Assembly (NCBI GenBank): GCA_024195265.1
Contig: JAJLRJ010000008.1
Coordinates: 28,220,932 to 28,284,931 of the forward strand
Direction of reading: 5' to 3'
Source: Dendrophyllia cribrosa
Lineage: Eukaryota; Cnidaria; Anthozoa; Scleractinia; Dendrophylliidae
Length of the DNA: 64,000 nucleotides
The position numbers were made by a program, and so were the translations under genes. Of this stretch, positions 11,156-22,410 are shown piece after piece. A model generated the notes under the pieces. The model did no database searches, was not told where the DNA came from, and saw only the letters and a program-made list of their open reading frames with translations. Positions within the stretch are counted from its first letter, which is position 1, and the number at the start of each line of letters is the position of its first letter.

Positions 11156-12379
11156 AAGGTATTCTCAGTGGCCAAAATTCCATATTTTTTTGAAGTTTGA
11201 TGAGTGTTGTTCGGAAGTCTTCAATTAATACAGTTCAAAACAGGAAAGAGATCTCGTGGGTTTTAAAATACAGTATTTATTACATGGGTGGGGTTGGGTT
11301 GGGGTGGATCTTGTCGGCCTGGATTTCACATGTTAAGCTACACAAATAATCTTTCAAACGAGAACGCAGGTACAAAGATTGAGAAATCTTGATCCATTTA
11401 CTTGTCATTGTTTTTATTTTTAGAGTTTTATAAAGTCTTCTACTTCCGCTTCTGGTTTCTGATTGGACTGCTGTGGTAAAACAACAACAAAGACAGGCCA
11501 GCCCTATTTTCATTTCTAGAGTGTGACAATTGACAATGCTTTAGTTGTGAGAGGAACATTCCTCCTTCATTGTCCCGCTTTTAATAAGAAATATTTCGGT
11601 TAATCTTCTCTTTAGCCGATAGATACATGACTCGCGCTTACCGCTCATTCCTTGCTCTGGTATTACCTTTTTCTGTTTTTCAAGGGGGAGGTCGGGCCAA
11701 CAAGAAATCAATTCCTGCGAAAAATTGCAGACGAAAAAAAAAATAAACACAACAAAATGAAGTTAAAAACACATTGAAAACTAGCGGAAAAGAATCAATG
11801 CAAGGCACGTTTCATGCACAGAATTAAGAAATATAATTGATCAACTAATCAATTAATTAAAGCCAATATAATGAAAAGAAAATAAACTGATGTGATATTT
11901 TTTTGGTGTATATTGTAGGAGAGCTATTAGGCATTTAACTTTAAAACACCCTTATGGACTACTGGTCCTAGAAAGAAAATTAGAAAACCATGGAACAAAG
12001 AATCTTCCGCGTTCTGAATTATTAGGGGTTTTAACAACAACAACAACAACAACAGTTTTATTTGAAACCTTCCAATTACTACAGTACCTCTCATCTATCA
12101 TACATACATAATTTCATTCCACTTTAAGCGAATGCTACGTCGCTTGTACAATATATGATAGTCCAATATACCCTCTGGTGTCGTATTCAGGGCCCATGCA
12201 CCCCATTGGGAGAGATGGGGCAGAAAACGTTTGGGAAAGTTCTGCTTTCTCTAGTTCAGGTACTGCAGTCGCACAGTGTTCAGAGCCTTGAAGCATACCG
12301 CACTGTACATAGCGCGAGCATTAAGCCTTTCTAAAAAAAATACATGAAACATATGGCAAAAAGACACAATGAATACCTT
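11156..12379. other. Unique core of the TTAA element
   Basis: This lies between the two long inverted arms. It contains a (CAA)n microsatellite near 12031-12052, short unconvincing minus-strand frames (11280-11513, 11541-11750), and no transposase signature such as a DDD or DDE block. I regard it as non-coding cargo. Confidence 0.5.
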
Positions 12380-13422
12380 ATCCACCCATGTATCAACCGT
12401 GACTGTCACGAACGCTTGCTCAGCCTGATATGCAAATTTGAGACGTAATTTGCATTTTGTCTCAAAACGGTTCACGGTTACGCAAGGATGGAAAACTGGG
12501 AACACATGCTTGAACTAGTTCGCTTTATTGTCAGCCCTTTTACAGTTTCCGCCAGAAATCTGTTAAAAAAATTGTATCAACAGTATAAAGAGTACGAAAG
12601 TGCAAAGTGAGCTACGAAGAATTCAGCGAAAAGTTTGTAAAAGCGTTTTTGATCGTGGCTACGGGCTTCACTGTTCATGATAAACTTCACGAATGAAATT
12701 GAACAGACGTCAAAACGAAACACTATGGACATTCAAGAATGTCATATCCAAGTTAAGGTTTGTATATTTTCATTGTTTTTTTGTTTTTTGGCGTCAGAGT
12801 TGCCAAGATTTCTCAAGGAAAAACGTTTTTGTTTTTGTTGTTGGTCACGCACACACAAGATGGCGTGATTTTACGTCTTTCGTTCACGATTTTCAACAAA
12901 TTCTTAAAAATCCCAAATTCATTTCCCCAAACTAAACTTTGCATATTTTGAAAGATCGTCAGCTTTAGTATTGTCATTCGTAATATTACAAAATTCTGAA
13001 CAAAGGCACATGCTCAAAATCATCGCTGTTTTTCGCCTACCGTTTTACGGAGAACGGGAGAGCCATAAGCTTTTGACTTCATTTGAATACTTAGATTAAA
13101 CTAATTTTTATTAATTCATGGTATTTAGACTGTGACAAGTTGTACAACAAATCGGAGCTATGACAGCTTTTTCTAGCGCAGTAGTTTTGATACGCGAGTC
13201 GAGTGAATCATGACTTATTTTAAGCCTGTTTGGTGTCGCCAAATCGAACCCCGGGCTGAAAACTAATGTTTTCGTTTTCCCAGAAACAAATAAATTTTTC
13301 AAGAAAAAAACTACACAGCAATTGTATACTTACTAAAGGCTACCTGTATGCAAAAGAAGAGCGAATTTTAGTTTTTTAACTTTGCCGTGTAATGTTTGAT
13401 TTTTGCACGGATTTGCTCTTAA

Positions 13423-14500
13423 GTGTTACTTTAAAAAGTCAAAAGACATCTTTATATCATTGGAAACACAAACACAATGGTCCCGTTTTGTTTATCATTA
13501 TTCAGTCTAGTAGTGCTTTAAGAGTAAAACTAAGCGTCTTGGACTGCAGATGGCCGGATGGAAATGGATTACATCTTGAAAAAATAGGCCAATTTTTTAA
13601 ACTGTTTATCGCTTGTCTTGGAAAACTCACTAACTCTGATTGTATTGTATTCTTTGTTCAAAAATTGGCTCGGTATCTTCTTCTTTGTGATTTTAAGAAT
13701 TTCGTGTACGATAAATGTTCTTAGTTTAATGTGGGGCAGCTTTGACCCCAAAACGTCAAAATTGCCATAGCATAGCTCCTAGCTTTAAAACATCTTGAAC
13801 ACCCTAATGTTCCAGTCAAATAAGTTAAGTGATAAGTGAGTTAAGGGCTGGGGATTACTGTTAAATTTCAGTGATATTTCAGTGCGAGTATAGAATATAG
13901 AAATCAATTTTTTTAAACACCAACTAACAGGTTGATGAATACTTTTCTTTGATTGAATTACTAGCAATAAAGGATATTTCCTAAGTCTTTTAATGTTGTA
14001 AATTTAACTTGGATAACTTGAACCTTTTATTTTAGCAAGCCGTCTTATAAACAGGACTGAGGAGTACTCAACCGCTCGATTCTTTGTTATATTTGAGAAG
14101 GCTTCAGTCACCTTAGAATTAATTAGACTAAAAAACACAGCCTTCTTTAGTAAAATGTCCCATCAAACTTTCGTTGCATCGGAAAATTTACCGCCTTTTG
14201 TTTTTGGAGGAATAAACTGTCGTTTGGTGTACAGAATAAGGTCAGCTGGGATTTTCAAAAGGACAAAGCGGCTAACAAAGTCGCGGGATAAGGTTTCTTT
14301 CCCAAAAATGTTTTGCCACTGAAATATTCAGCTAAAAAACGCGATAAGATCAATGATATGGAAAACAGTAAAACGTCATTCCAAGTGTTTTCCTGATCGT
14401 TTTCAGCTTTAAAACAATCAGCATGTTAAAAAAAACCCTGGAACTAAATATATTATTTACTAAATAATATTTAGGAGTTTCTTATTCTTTTTCCTCGACA
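13423..14500 (+). other. Rest of peptide gene 1 intron 1
   Basis: The first ~380 bp (13423-13800) match 20465-20880 downstream of peptide copy 2. This supports descent from the same intron, with the TTAA element inserted near its start. A further block (about 14150-14390) occurs inverted at 28250-28580. The stretch ends in a pyrimidine-rich tract and CAG acceptor directly before exon 2. Open frames here are not conserved between copies. Confidence 0.55.
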
Positions 14501-14501
14501 G

Positions 14502-14549
14502 GTGGGTGATGAAGCTGATATTTCCCTGCCTCTCCGGATGACTCGAGAG
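14502..14549 (+). CDS. Secreted peptide precursor, copy 1, exon 2
   Basis: A 48-nt exon is bounded by a pyrimidine-rich TTCCTCGACAG acceptor and a GTAATT donor. It reads VGDEADISLPLRMTRE in phase 0, which continues the phase-0 exon 1. The paralogous exon at 52500-52547 reads GFDESDSTLPLRVTRE with identical boundaries, length and phase. The acidic run plus LPLR.TRE core is retained despite substitutions, as expected for a translated exon. It is probably propeptide or the start of the mature peptide. The following exon was not identified, so the C-terminus is unknown. Confidence 0.6.
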
Positions 14550-14586
14550 GTAATTAACGAAACTCGATAACTCTATATACGTAGTT

Positions 14587-15092
14587 TCCCGCGCTTAGAA
14601 TGTTCCCCCGCGCTTGACACGGGTTGCATGTTGTTCTACGCATGGAGCCGGTTGCAAATTTACCCGCCCTGGCCGCCGGTAGCACGTTTTCCACCCGCAC
14701 TTGGCCGGCAGTGGTTGCTTAGCCTCATAACGTTATTTGCGTGTTTGTTGCGACTGGCCAGTTGCGCGACGCTCATCAAAGACAGTGACGTCATTTTACC
14801 TTATAAGGAAAAGAGAACACGCAAAATATCCGAGCTTATTGAATACACATACACAGTAGATTGCCTTAGTGTCCCGGTTGAAAAACACAAGCTATTATAA
14901 ATAAAAGAATTTTAGTCGAATAATAAATTCCTTATTCGATGGTTTAACAGAGAATACGTACGGACATTTTACTCATTGCTGACATGTTTTTTTGCCACTG
15001 CGGGGCTCGAAAACATACAACGCAACTCAGTGTTAAGACAGTGTTCACACCTCAGTGCAGCCAGTACCTTGCATCAAACTAAGTTTCTTGAG
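14587..15092. repeat. Segment duplicated at 52815-53612
   Basis: Over 90% of this stretch is repeated downstream of the third peptide copy (52815-53238 and 53530-53612). The downstream copy is interrupted by about 290 bp between GCAACTC and GCAATTC. The order exon 2, this segment, then the membrane-protein 3' end is the same in both units, showing that a whole locus was duplicated. A shared open frame (14628-14900, with a hydrophobic LLSLITLFACLLRLAS run) is frameshifted between copies and may be fortuitous. Confidence 0.75.
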
Positions 15093-15885
15093 ATTGTTGT
15101 GGTAGCTTTTCTTCGCTTTTCCGCTTAAAAAAGTAGCCCGCGTAGACGGGAAATATTGACAACAGAAGGAATAATTGATCATCAAGACAAAGTAGTCGAC
15201 AAAAGTAATGGTTCGGCGAGATTTCTTTGCCTTCGTCGTGGTGGTTTCGAAGCAGAGCTTCCATAACAAACAGCCCGTACAATATAAAAATGGCAACGGG
15301 GCACGCGCAAAAAACTCGAGAACAAGCTTGTAAAAGGCTTTGCTCCGGTTTTGAAGCTGTAGAACTGTTGTACTTTTGTAAACCAAAATAAATTGAGCCA
15401 AAGATGATAAACCCGGTTGGTACAAAGAAGAACGCTATGGAGCTCTTGATAATTCTATTCAGGTCTGATTCTGTGTTGGCGAGCGAAGGACTAAAACAGT
15501 TTTCGTTCTTGCACAGCAAATCTCGGCGCCCGAAGAGATGGAACAGCGCGGAGAAAATTAAAGATAAAATAGCAATAAACAGAATGGAGTTTAAGCGATG
15601 CTTGAAACTCTTTCCCAGGGCTACGGACAATACCAGTGCTGCGAGGGAATAGATGGACAGAAACGAAAAACCTGTCGACAGGAAAAACCAAATGGGTTGG
15701 TTGGAAACCTCGGCGACTGCATGTGTTATGATATTCGCGATGTTTAAAGAAATCTGCAATGAAGCAATTTTGCCGTAGGTTCTTGGCCAAGTTCGAGCGT
15801 CCCAAAGTCGAAACAACGCATATAAATTGTTAGTGATGCCAACGGCATTAAACATGACATTGCCAGCTATCCCTACAGCAGCCAT
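15079..15885 (-). CDS. Intronless multi-pass membrane protein (6-7 TM)
   Basis: This 268-residue protein has hydrophobic segments at roughly 38-58, 64-90, 97-116, 146-168, 195-214 and 232-250, with a possible weaker one near the N-terminus. A cysteine pair lies in the loop before the fourth segment (CKNENC), and a basic tail (KRKSEEK) ends it, so it is an integral membrane protein. The size and arrangement recall a small 7TM receptor-like protein, but no DRY or NPxxY motif is seen and I do not recognise the family. The gene converges on peptide gene 1. Its last codons are duplicated at about 53590-53612, where Polinton B is inserted. The ATG at 15885 gives the longest frame. Confidence 0.65.
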   Translation of the reverse strand: MAAVGIAGNVMFNAVGITNNLYALFRLWDARTWPRTYGKIASLQISLNIANIITHAVAEVSNQPIWFFLSTGFSFLSIYSLAALVLSVALGKSFKHRLNSILFIAILSLIFSALFHLFGRRDLLCKNENCFSPSLANTESDLNRIIKSSIAFFFVPTGFIIFGSIYFGLQKYNSSTASKPEQSLLQACSRVFCACPVAIFILYGLFVMEALLRNHHDEGKEISPNHYFCRLLCLDDQLFLLLSIFPVYAGYFFKRKSEEKLPQQSQET

Positions 15886-16680
15886 TTATAGCCGTACTTC
15901 AACAATTTGTGTGCGACATTAGCTCCTTTTGTTCGTCCACCAGCATTTGTTCGTTTCACTGTTGTTATCTATGTCTCTAGAGATTGATTGCAAACCACCT
16001 ATTGCTCGGAGCGACAACATACTCTCTGTATTTGCATAATTTGCATATTGAACACTCACAACTGCTTTGCATGTAAATTGTCTTTAGGGAGTATATTACC
16101 GTACTCTTTGTCATGCAGAACCGACAATTACAAATGACACTAAGTGACTCTGATCTCTCTTTTATAACAACGTCTAATTTTTGAATCGAGGTTGAACGTT
16201 CTTCTTGCGATTTAAGCCTGAAAACATTCTTAACAAATGTTCAGTACCAATTTTCTATCGCTACAAAAATTCTAGCATTTTGGGTTCAGTTGGTCTGTGA
16301 ATCAGTTAGTCTGTTACATATTATCTTTATATTAATTAGAAATTATTTTATCATGTTGGAAGTTATTATAAGAATGTCAAGAAAAAGAGGAAAAAATAAA
16401 TACGTTCTTAACAAAATCTGAACCTCGCTATGTTGTGACTTCTTAGTACGTTCTTCGCGTTTTGTTTAACCTGTTTTTCTCATTGATGGTTTGTTTACAT
16501 TGTTGCAGGGCTCAACCGAACAGCGTCTCAAACGGGATGATTTCTGCGAGGTGGCAAAAAGAGTCTGCTGAACTGAGATACAATACAAGTCAGATCAAGG
16601 CACGCAACAGCTACGAGAATAAAAAATAACAGCCTAAATAAATTCATAATAGATATAAACTGTGTAGCGCCAATTGTATC
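15886..16680. other. No gene seen
   Basis: AT-rich intergenic sequence upstream of the membrane-protein gene, which would include its promoter. No conserved block, exon or RNA gene is recognised. Confidence 0.5.
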
Positions 16681-16934
16681 AAATCAATATGTTTAAAAAA
16701 GTTTTAAAAGCGCTTTTGAAACTAAATGTTCAGACGTTTCGGGACTTCTGTCCCTTCCTCAGAAACTTCCTTCTGTCCCTTCCTTCTCTTCCTTTTCTTC
16801 TCTTCCTTTTCTTCCTCAGAAACTTCCTTCTGTCCCTTCCTGTTCCTTCCTTCCTGAGGAAGGGACAGAAGTCCCGAAACGTCTGAACATTTAGTTTCGA
16901 AAGCGCTTTTAAAACTTTTTTAAACATATTCATT
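16681..16934. repeat. Fold-back repeat with polypyrimidine loop
   Basis: Arms of about 80 bp are complementary: AATATGTTTAAAAAAGTTTT, then CAGACGTTTCGGGACTTC on the left, and the reverse of both on the right. They enclose a C/T-rich loop of short CTTCCTTCTGTCCCTTCC repeats. The strand asymmetry of the loop gives overlapping artificial open frames on both strands. It is a MITE-like or foldback element. No target duplication was identified. Confidence 0.8.
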
Positions 16935-17649
16935 TGAGCCTAAATAAATTGTCTGTTATAAATTAATTGTAATTGTTGAAGACGAATATCGGCCAGTAAA
17001 ATAATAAATTGTAATTTCGTTATATCCAGAGTATGTTGTTAAAATGTAATTCAATAAAAGAACCTCAAATTAAGCCTTTTGACTGCTTACGTTTCACTTT
17101 ACATTAATATCCATTTCTTTTATTTGGTAAATATTTTCTCCAACTGTAATATGAAAAGCAAAAAAATTGCACCCCATTGATTAACTCACCACACATTTCC
17201 CAGGTTAAGAGAAAAAATTCTCATGTAAGACCCCCTATCCACCCCTTATACTGTTGATTTTCTGTGTGAAAACGGTTTCCTGATGAGAAAAAAACATTGT
17301 AGTGGAATGAGGAGTGATAATTTCTGGTATCAGTAAAAGCAAAGGGCAAGTCTTTTGAAAATGTCAAGCTTGTGTGTCCCAGCTACGTTTGTCGCTAATT
17401 GCAATCTAAAAAAAAAGTCTATATGAGAATCCGAAAGTCAGTTGATGTTTATGGTTCAGTTGGGTCGGTTTTACAATATGCAATTTCTGGCACGTGAAAC
17501 TGACAGAAATGAAGATTTTGCCGTCACGGAGCAGAGGGTTGAGTCGTGCAGAAAACGTTGCAAGTACAGAGTATACATAGGCTGACCGTTAGGAATTTGA
17601 ATCAGTTATGGATCAGCCTCGTCCCAATTTATTTTGTTTTGTTTTAGTT

Positions 17650-18172
17650 TTAGTATACCTCGGCCCCCAGAGTTGGTGGCTCTGCAGTGGTGGGGCAGTA
17701 CGCAGCTCTTACAAGGTCGTCTCTGATTTGCTGAGAAAACAATAGAACAAACAACACAACAATAGATCCTAGCCCCGAAAACAATAGAGCTGCGTGATAC
17801 CCAGGACCAATGAAATTAGAGGTTGTTACATTTGTAAGCTCCACCCTTTTCGCGCGTTCACTTAGCAGGAAATCGGAAGTAACCGCCAATTTCTTTTTAC
17901 TCACAATTTTTTTCTCTGAGTGCCTCATACAGACTCTCATATAATAAGTTGACAAAACTAACATTATAATTAACTATAGGTTGGAGTCCACTTGTTAACA
18001 CAGAGCTTTCGATCGTCTGTTTAACTGACATATCTGGTGCGACTGGGACAAAAAGAACAAAATAGGCGCTAATGTTAAATTTGTGTTGGCTCCATATCAA
18101 ATAATGTTGGTCGTTGGAAAATTGATATATAAATCTAGCAAATATCCATGCTTTTGTCACCAAAGTGAACAA
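17650..18172 (-). other. Possible fragments of a membrane-protein gene
   Basis: Two minus-strand frames adjoin. The first (17897-18172) has a mixed hydrophobic stretch. The second (17650-17964) has one strong TM segment (YHAALLFSGLGSIVVLFVLL) and a polar tail ending in PPTLGAEVY. They overlap in different frames around 17897-17964, so they could be two exons or a frameshifted gene. The TM-plus-tail composition is protein-like, but no family is recognised and no second copy supports selection. Confidence 0.25.
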
Positions 18173-18459
18173 TTTAGCATTTTTGTTTTGGTCACTAGCA
18201 GATGGACTAAAGGGAAGAGGGGAGGGTGAGAGATGTTGTAAAATAACAATAACCTTTGCAACACTTTTGACGACAATTGAGCGAACTTTGAAAAAACATT
18301 AAATACTAAATGCCTTGCCATATACATATTTTTATAATTATTAGCTAATATTGTTAGATAGAGAAACAATCAATAATTATTTGACTGGATATGCTCCACA
18401 TGCGAGCAATAGTGTATAGTAGAGTAAGGAAATAACGAGTAATGTGTACTGAGTAATAT

Positions 18460-19562
18460 ATATAGATAGGCCAAGCCTAATAGCGTCGCACTTTGAACAA
18501 GCTTAACTAAGGTGAAACTTAACTAAGGTGAAAGGTTGGAAGCACAAGAATTAATATTGACGAAAGGGCTATTTTCAATTTTAGCTATTCTCAAAAACAG
18601 TATCACCCGACCGTCTGCACAGTACATTTAGACTGTACAAAAGTTCACAAAAACAACTTTTCTCTGTCTAGAATAACTAGTACGACTACTTTCCGAATAA
18701 AATACAGTTTTTGTTTGTCAAAAATTGCCCGAGAAACTGATTTGGAAATCAAAATTGCAAAAATACGCAAACATATTTGCATAAGGCGACGCGAGTGAAG
18801 ACAGAAAATCTAAGTCTTGTTTTGTTTACATAAATGTAATGAATGAACAAAGACATAAAACCGGACAATACAATCTTCTTTGGAAAAATTTTATTCAAAT
18901 CTCCATTAATTTATGTTAAAAGCAGAACACGTACCATTCATAGCGCATCAAGGCAGAGCTGTCCTCGTTGAAATTGAAGATAACAACACGACTTAATTTG
19001 AGCGTTTCATAAACATGTCTCCAAAACTTAAGAGAACACAAAGGAAAAGTCAATCAAAAATTGATATCAACATAAATTCCCATCGAAAAATGTGATTTAT
19101 TTTACCTTTAAAGCACTGGACTGCTTGGAAATTCGTTAAAACTCCGCTTCTTCGGTTTTGAAATCCGTAATAAAAACAAGGCATCTCCCCGCATTGCTCC
19201 TGCATTGATAATATGAATTTCCTCGAAGCAAGATTTTATCCCTGAAAGCTCTTCTTTTTCCACTAAAGCGGCTTCTGAGTATTCCTTAATTAGTATCCCT
19301 GTCTTGAGTAGCAAACCGCGAAAAAATGCAGGGAAATAACGACTTTACTGCTCCGCCTAACACTGCGAAAGATCCAACTTTTTTAAAACTTTAAAAAGTG
19401 TTTACCGAGCTGACGGCTGTGTAGCCGCGCGTGTGGCGTTATACGCGCATGCGAGGTAGCCGTGCGCGACACACATGTTGCAGACACGCGCCCGCGAAAC
19501 ATTCCGCTAGCCATGACCGTGAAAAATGATGGGCTAGGTTCTATGAGTATGGGGCTGCGCAG
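18460..19562 (-). repeat. ~1.1-kb repeat, inverted relative to 28678-29870
   Basis: This block matches the reverse complement of 28678-29870 over its length. Shared parts include a GC-rich end (GGGCTGCGCA, ATGGTCATGGCTAGCGGAATG), an open frame starting MLLKTGILIK and carrying EELSGIKSCFEE, and an AT-rich end with AACAAGCTTAACTAAG. Because the conserved peptide is within a repeat, it could be part of a mobile element or of a duplicated host first exon. I cannot assign it. An adjacent GGCCTTCGGCCCGGCGAG motif follows at 19567. Confidence 0.7.
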
Positions 19563-19639
19563 CAGGGCCTTCGGCCCGGCGAGTGCTCCGCTATAAGTGA
19601 TAACTTAATGCAGTAAATAATAAAATAGAATTTGTTAAA

Positions 19640-19935
19640 GGGCTATGTCACCATTTTCAGTGTTACATTGAGAACCCCAAAGACATATTTATATCCGTAG
19701 CATCTAAAAAATAATCGTCCATTAAAGTTCAAAACTATTCTGCTAGTTCTCTAAGAGAAGTGTTTTGGGATGCAGATGGCCACGATAGAAATGGATCGAA
19801 CGGATTGGGCCAAGTTTTTCAAGTTTATAGCCTCGTGTTGTTCAAAACTTACTAAAATCATGATTATGGTTTATTCTATCTTCAACGATCCACTATAGTT
19901 ATATTTCTCTCGGTGTTATATAAGCAGTTCGTGTC
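19640..19935 (+). repeat. Diverged copy of the peptide-gene intron repeat
   Basis: GCTATGTCACCATTTTCAGTGTTACATT and downstream blocks (AAGACATATTTATATC; TTTTGGGATGCAGATGGCCA) match 13423-13700 and 20455-20750 at lower identity. It precedes peptide copy 2 without a recognisable exon 1 of its own. This suggests a further, decayed tandem copy of the peptide locus whose first exon is lost. Confidence 0.55.
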
Positions 19936-19939
19936 TAAA

Positions 19940-20145
19940 GCTGGATTTCCTCTATCGCGTAACTTTTACGTGCGTAAATAAAATTAGAGACGATGTATGA
20001 ACAGCTTGCGTAAACCTCCAAAACCTAAAAAGTTGAACCGAAGTCCACTTTTGCACAAGCTATTCATACATCGTTACTAATTTTATTTACGCTTACACAC
20101 ATTAAACGCGCGTAAAATTTACGCGTTAATCTGTGGAAATCCAGC
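19940..20145. mobile_element. MITE related to the 956-1113 palindrome
   Basis: The termini GCTGGATTTCC and GGAAATCCAGC are inverted. The inner arms share GCGTAACTTTTACGTGCG, GACGATGTATGAACAGC and their complements with the element at 956. Unlike that copy, it has a ~40-bp unpaired centre and more arm mismatches, so it is older. It separates the decayed intron repeat from the 5' flank of peptide copy 2. Confidence 0.75.
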
Positions 20146-20189
20146 TGACCGGTGAAGGTATTGTTTTGCTCAGCTGTGCTCATGACAAA

Positions 20190-20315
20190 AAAGTATCCCG
20201 TTTCATTCACGTACCATAAAAAACAGTGCTCATGATCGCTAAATCTACCTTTTCGTCATAACTACAAACAGCCAAGCAAGTGCAGCAGTTCGTGAAACTT
20301 AAGACTCGCTTCAGA
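20190..20315 (+). promoter_or_regulatory. 5' flank of peptide gene 2
   Basis: This is conserved with the flanks at 6079-6209 and 31850-31979, including GTATCCCGTTTCATTCACGTACC, GTGCTCATGATCGCTAAATC and AAGTGCAGCAGTTCGTGAA. It probably carries the core promoter and 5'UTR of the second copy. The A/T block in it is shorter (CATAAAAAACAG). Confidence 0.45.
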
Positions 20316-20429
20316 ATGAATGCCAAGCTTCAAGTTTTGTTTTTAGTCCTCGTACTCATGGCCAGTATGTTTAGTGAGAGTGAAGGCTATGTTCCCGTCA
20401 AAATCGGACGTAAAAGATTTTTTATCCAG
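20316..20429 (+). CDS. Secreted peptide precursor, copy 2, exon 1
   Basis: This exon encodes 38 residues: MNAKL, a strongly hydrophobic LFLVLVLMASMF core, SESEG, a short spacer, and GRKRFFIQ. The exon ends CAG before GTCATT, a weaker donor than GTCAGT and GTTAGT in copies 1 and 3. The intron start after it matches copy 1. No matching 48-nt exon 2 was found between here and the third copy, so this unit may be a truncated or pseudogenised copy. An upstream in-frame ATG (20280) is shared with copy 1 but not copy 3. Confidence 0.55.
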
Positions 20430-20454
20430 GTCATTAAGGTACTTATAGAGGCTT

Positions 20455-20880
20455 TGTCGCCATATTTTGTGTTACTTTAAAAAGCCAAAAGACATCTTTA
20501 TATCATTGCGAATCCACAAATAATGCCGGGTCTGGTTGTGTTTATCATTATTCTAGAAGTGCTCTATAAGAGTAAAACTAAGTGTCTTGGACTGCAGGTG
20601 GCCAGGATGGAAATGGATTGCATCTTGAAAAAATGGGCAATTCAGTTTTTTTTTGAAGTTTTTATCGTTTGCCTTGAAAAACTCTGATTATTTTGTAGTC
20701 TCTCTTCGAAAATCCACTCGACATCTTCCTGTTAGTATTCCACAAGTATTTTGTGTGCGATCTGAAATGTTCTTAGTTTTAACTTGGGGCAGTTTTGGCC
20801 CCAAAGCGTCAAAATCGGTCAGCATTAGATTCCATCCACTAAAACCACCTCGGACACTTATTAAGAATTATATAACGTAA
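20455..20880 (+). repeat. Intron 1 segment of peptide copy 2 (matches 13423-13800)
   Basis: GTGTTACTTTAAAAAG, AAGACATCTTTATATCATTG, AAGTGTCTTGGACTGCAG and GGGGCAGTTTTGGCCCCAAA align in order with the intron of copy 1. It also preserves the uninterrupted target site where the 7-kb TTAA element is inserted in copy 1. Open frames are not conserved. Confidence 0.7.
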
Positions 20881-22410
20881 TGTCGACACTTTGAATTTTT
20901 TTTACAATACATTTTTAAGTGGCTGTCTCTCTAAGATCCTCATAATCAAAATTGGTCATGAAATAGATTTTCTTCAATTCTTGCATGTGAATTACTTAAT
21001 TTTTTAGTATGAAAAATGCAAAAATTACACTTAAAATTTGATGCAGAGCTAAATTCTACTGTTGTTTGACAGGTACAAGTCTAGTTATTATTACAACATT
21101 ATAAACGTTTCCATATCGTTGTTTCAAGTAGTTAAACATTAAACTTCTATCAACCCTCTTTTACAGCTTGCAATAAAACAGGAAAAATGGGTTTACAAAA
21201 ATTCATCTAAACCAAAAGTGGATCGCCGTACAGCAATTTCCTTGCAGCCATAGAACAATAAAGACTTAATCTTAAATATCAAGAAAAACAATTGCGTGGC
21301 CAGTTGGTTTTAAGACCACGAGGACGCTTTGAAATAACGGTATTTACGAATTATGCAAATTAGGAGCCTCAACTTTTGCGTGCAAATACAGTTCAATGTT
21401 GAGACCCGAACAATGTTGTTTCCCATCAGAGAAACACAAAAATAGTTTTAAACTACAGCAGAATACAAACTTATACTCGTATACATCAGTATACAGCAGT
21501 ATTGAAATTGTTGATAGTCTTCAAAGTGCCCATTAACTGTCCTCGATGCACACAAAATCCTGCAAAATACTGCTTCGTTCGATGACGAGAGAATAAAGCA
21601 TCAAAAACACGACATGATGCGTATATTGTTAATTCAGAGCTTACTGCCTTGAACTGAAATCAGTGACTGCCACCATGGTGTATGCTTTCATTTGTACTTG
21701 TGGCCTTTTCTACACCCAGTCGCTCGTCATTCATTTAAATTTGATCCCTGCGTATCACTGAGAGTGCATTGAGGAAACCTGGAAGCGTCAATCTGTTTGA
21801 GTATGGATAAATACTTGAATCAAAACACTGACTTCCTTCACGCTTTGACCATGGCAGCTCGCCATGTAACATGTATGTTGTCAGGATGGTATCCGCTGAC
21901 CAGACAAACATAAACCATACCATATTCACGGCTGTAATTACAAATGACGCGTGTTTGTTTTTATGCCGACAACACTCGCGTGGCAAGTCTAGTTTAACTA
22001 TGCTAATACATGTTTTGTTCTTTGTTTGTTAAGGAGTTGCCACACCAAATCATTTTGAGAGTGAAGTTTATTTCATCGATTTTGACATATCGGTGTTGTA
22101 TACTGAACATGTGATATATTATATTACCATTTTAAATGAAATAGCTGTTGCCTTTACAGAAGCTTTATTCCACCGAGGAATCTTATGTAAAGGAAGGTAT
22201 AAAACTATGTTTAGCTCTCGAATTGGAGGTTTTTGATTTCGCCCGGCAAAGATTGCGTGACGTAATTCAGGGGGCGCAAAACCGTTCTTCTTTTGCTTCT
22301 GTTTTGTACTCACCGTGGTATATCATAAAGTAGTATTTTGTATATAATTTAATTTTTTTTTCTTTACTGTATTTCTTTTAAGACCCTCTTTGGGTTCGTC
22401 TGTCTACATA
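20881..22410. other. No supported gene
   Basis: Mostly AT-rich sequence. A minus-strand frame at 21735-21986 has one hydrophobic stretch but lacks support (see rejected items). A short plus frame near 22148-22333 overlaps an opposite frame of equal quality. No repeat family was recognised. Confidence 0.4.

Larger units (their letters stand above)
6372..13418. mobile_element. TTAA-flanked element with ~1-kb TIRs in intron 1
   Basis: The left terminus GAGCAGATCCGTGCAA (6372) and right terminus TTGCACGGATTTGCTC (13418) are inverted, and both are flanked by TTAA (6368-6371, 13419-13422). The left inverted arm is 6372-7348 plus 11062 to about 11155. The right arm is about 12380-13418. Host flanks match the uninterrupted paralogous intron at 20450-20480 (GCTTTGTCGCCATAT then GTGTTACTTTAAAAAG), so this is an insertion. 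Removing the nested hAT-like element leaves about 3.3 kb. The unique core (11155-12380) shows no transposase, only a CAA microsatellite near 12031 and short frames. It is probably a non-autonomous piggyBac- or Kolobok-type element. Confidence 0.75.

Noticed and set aside
13392..13724. 110-aa plus-strand frame
   Set aside because: It is intron repeat sequence and is not conserved in the copies at 19640 and 20455.
14628..14900. Possible secreted protein gene or third peptide exon
   Set aside because: The frame is shifted in the duplicate at 52743-53078 and lacks splice signals consistent with exon 2.
16674..16933. Overlapping open frames on both strands
   Set aside because: They follow from the fold-back repeat and polypyrimidine loop.
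21735..21986. Possible GPCR fragment (YPYSNRLTLPGFLNAL)
   Set aside because: Only a weak resemblance to a TM7 region, with no NPxxY and no upstream helices in any frame.
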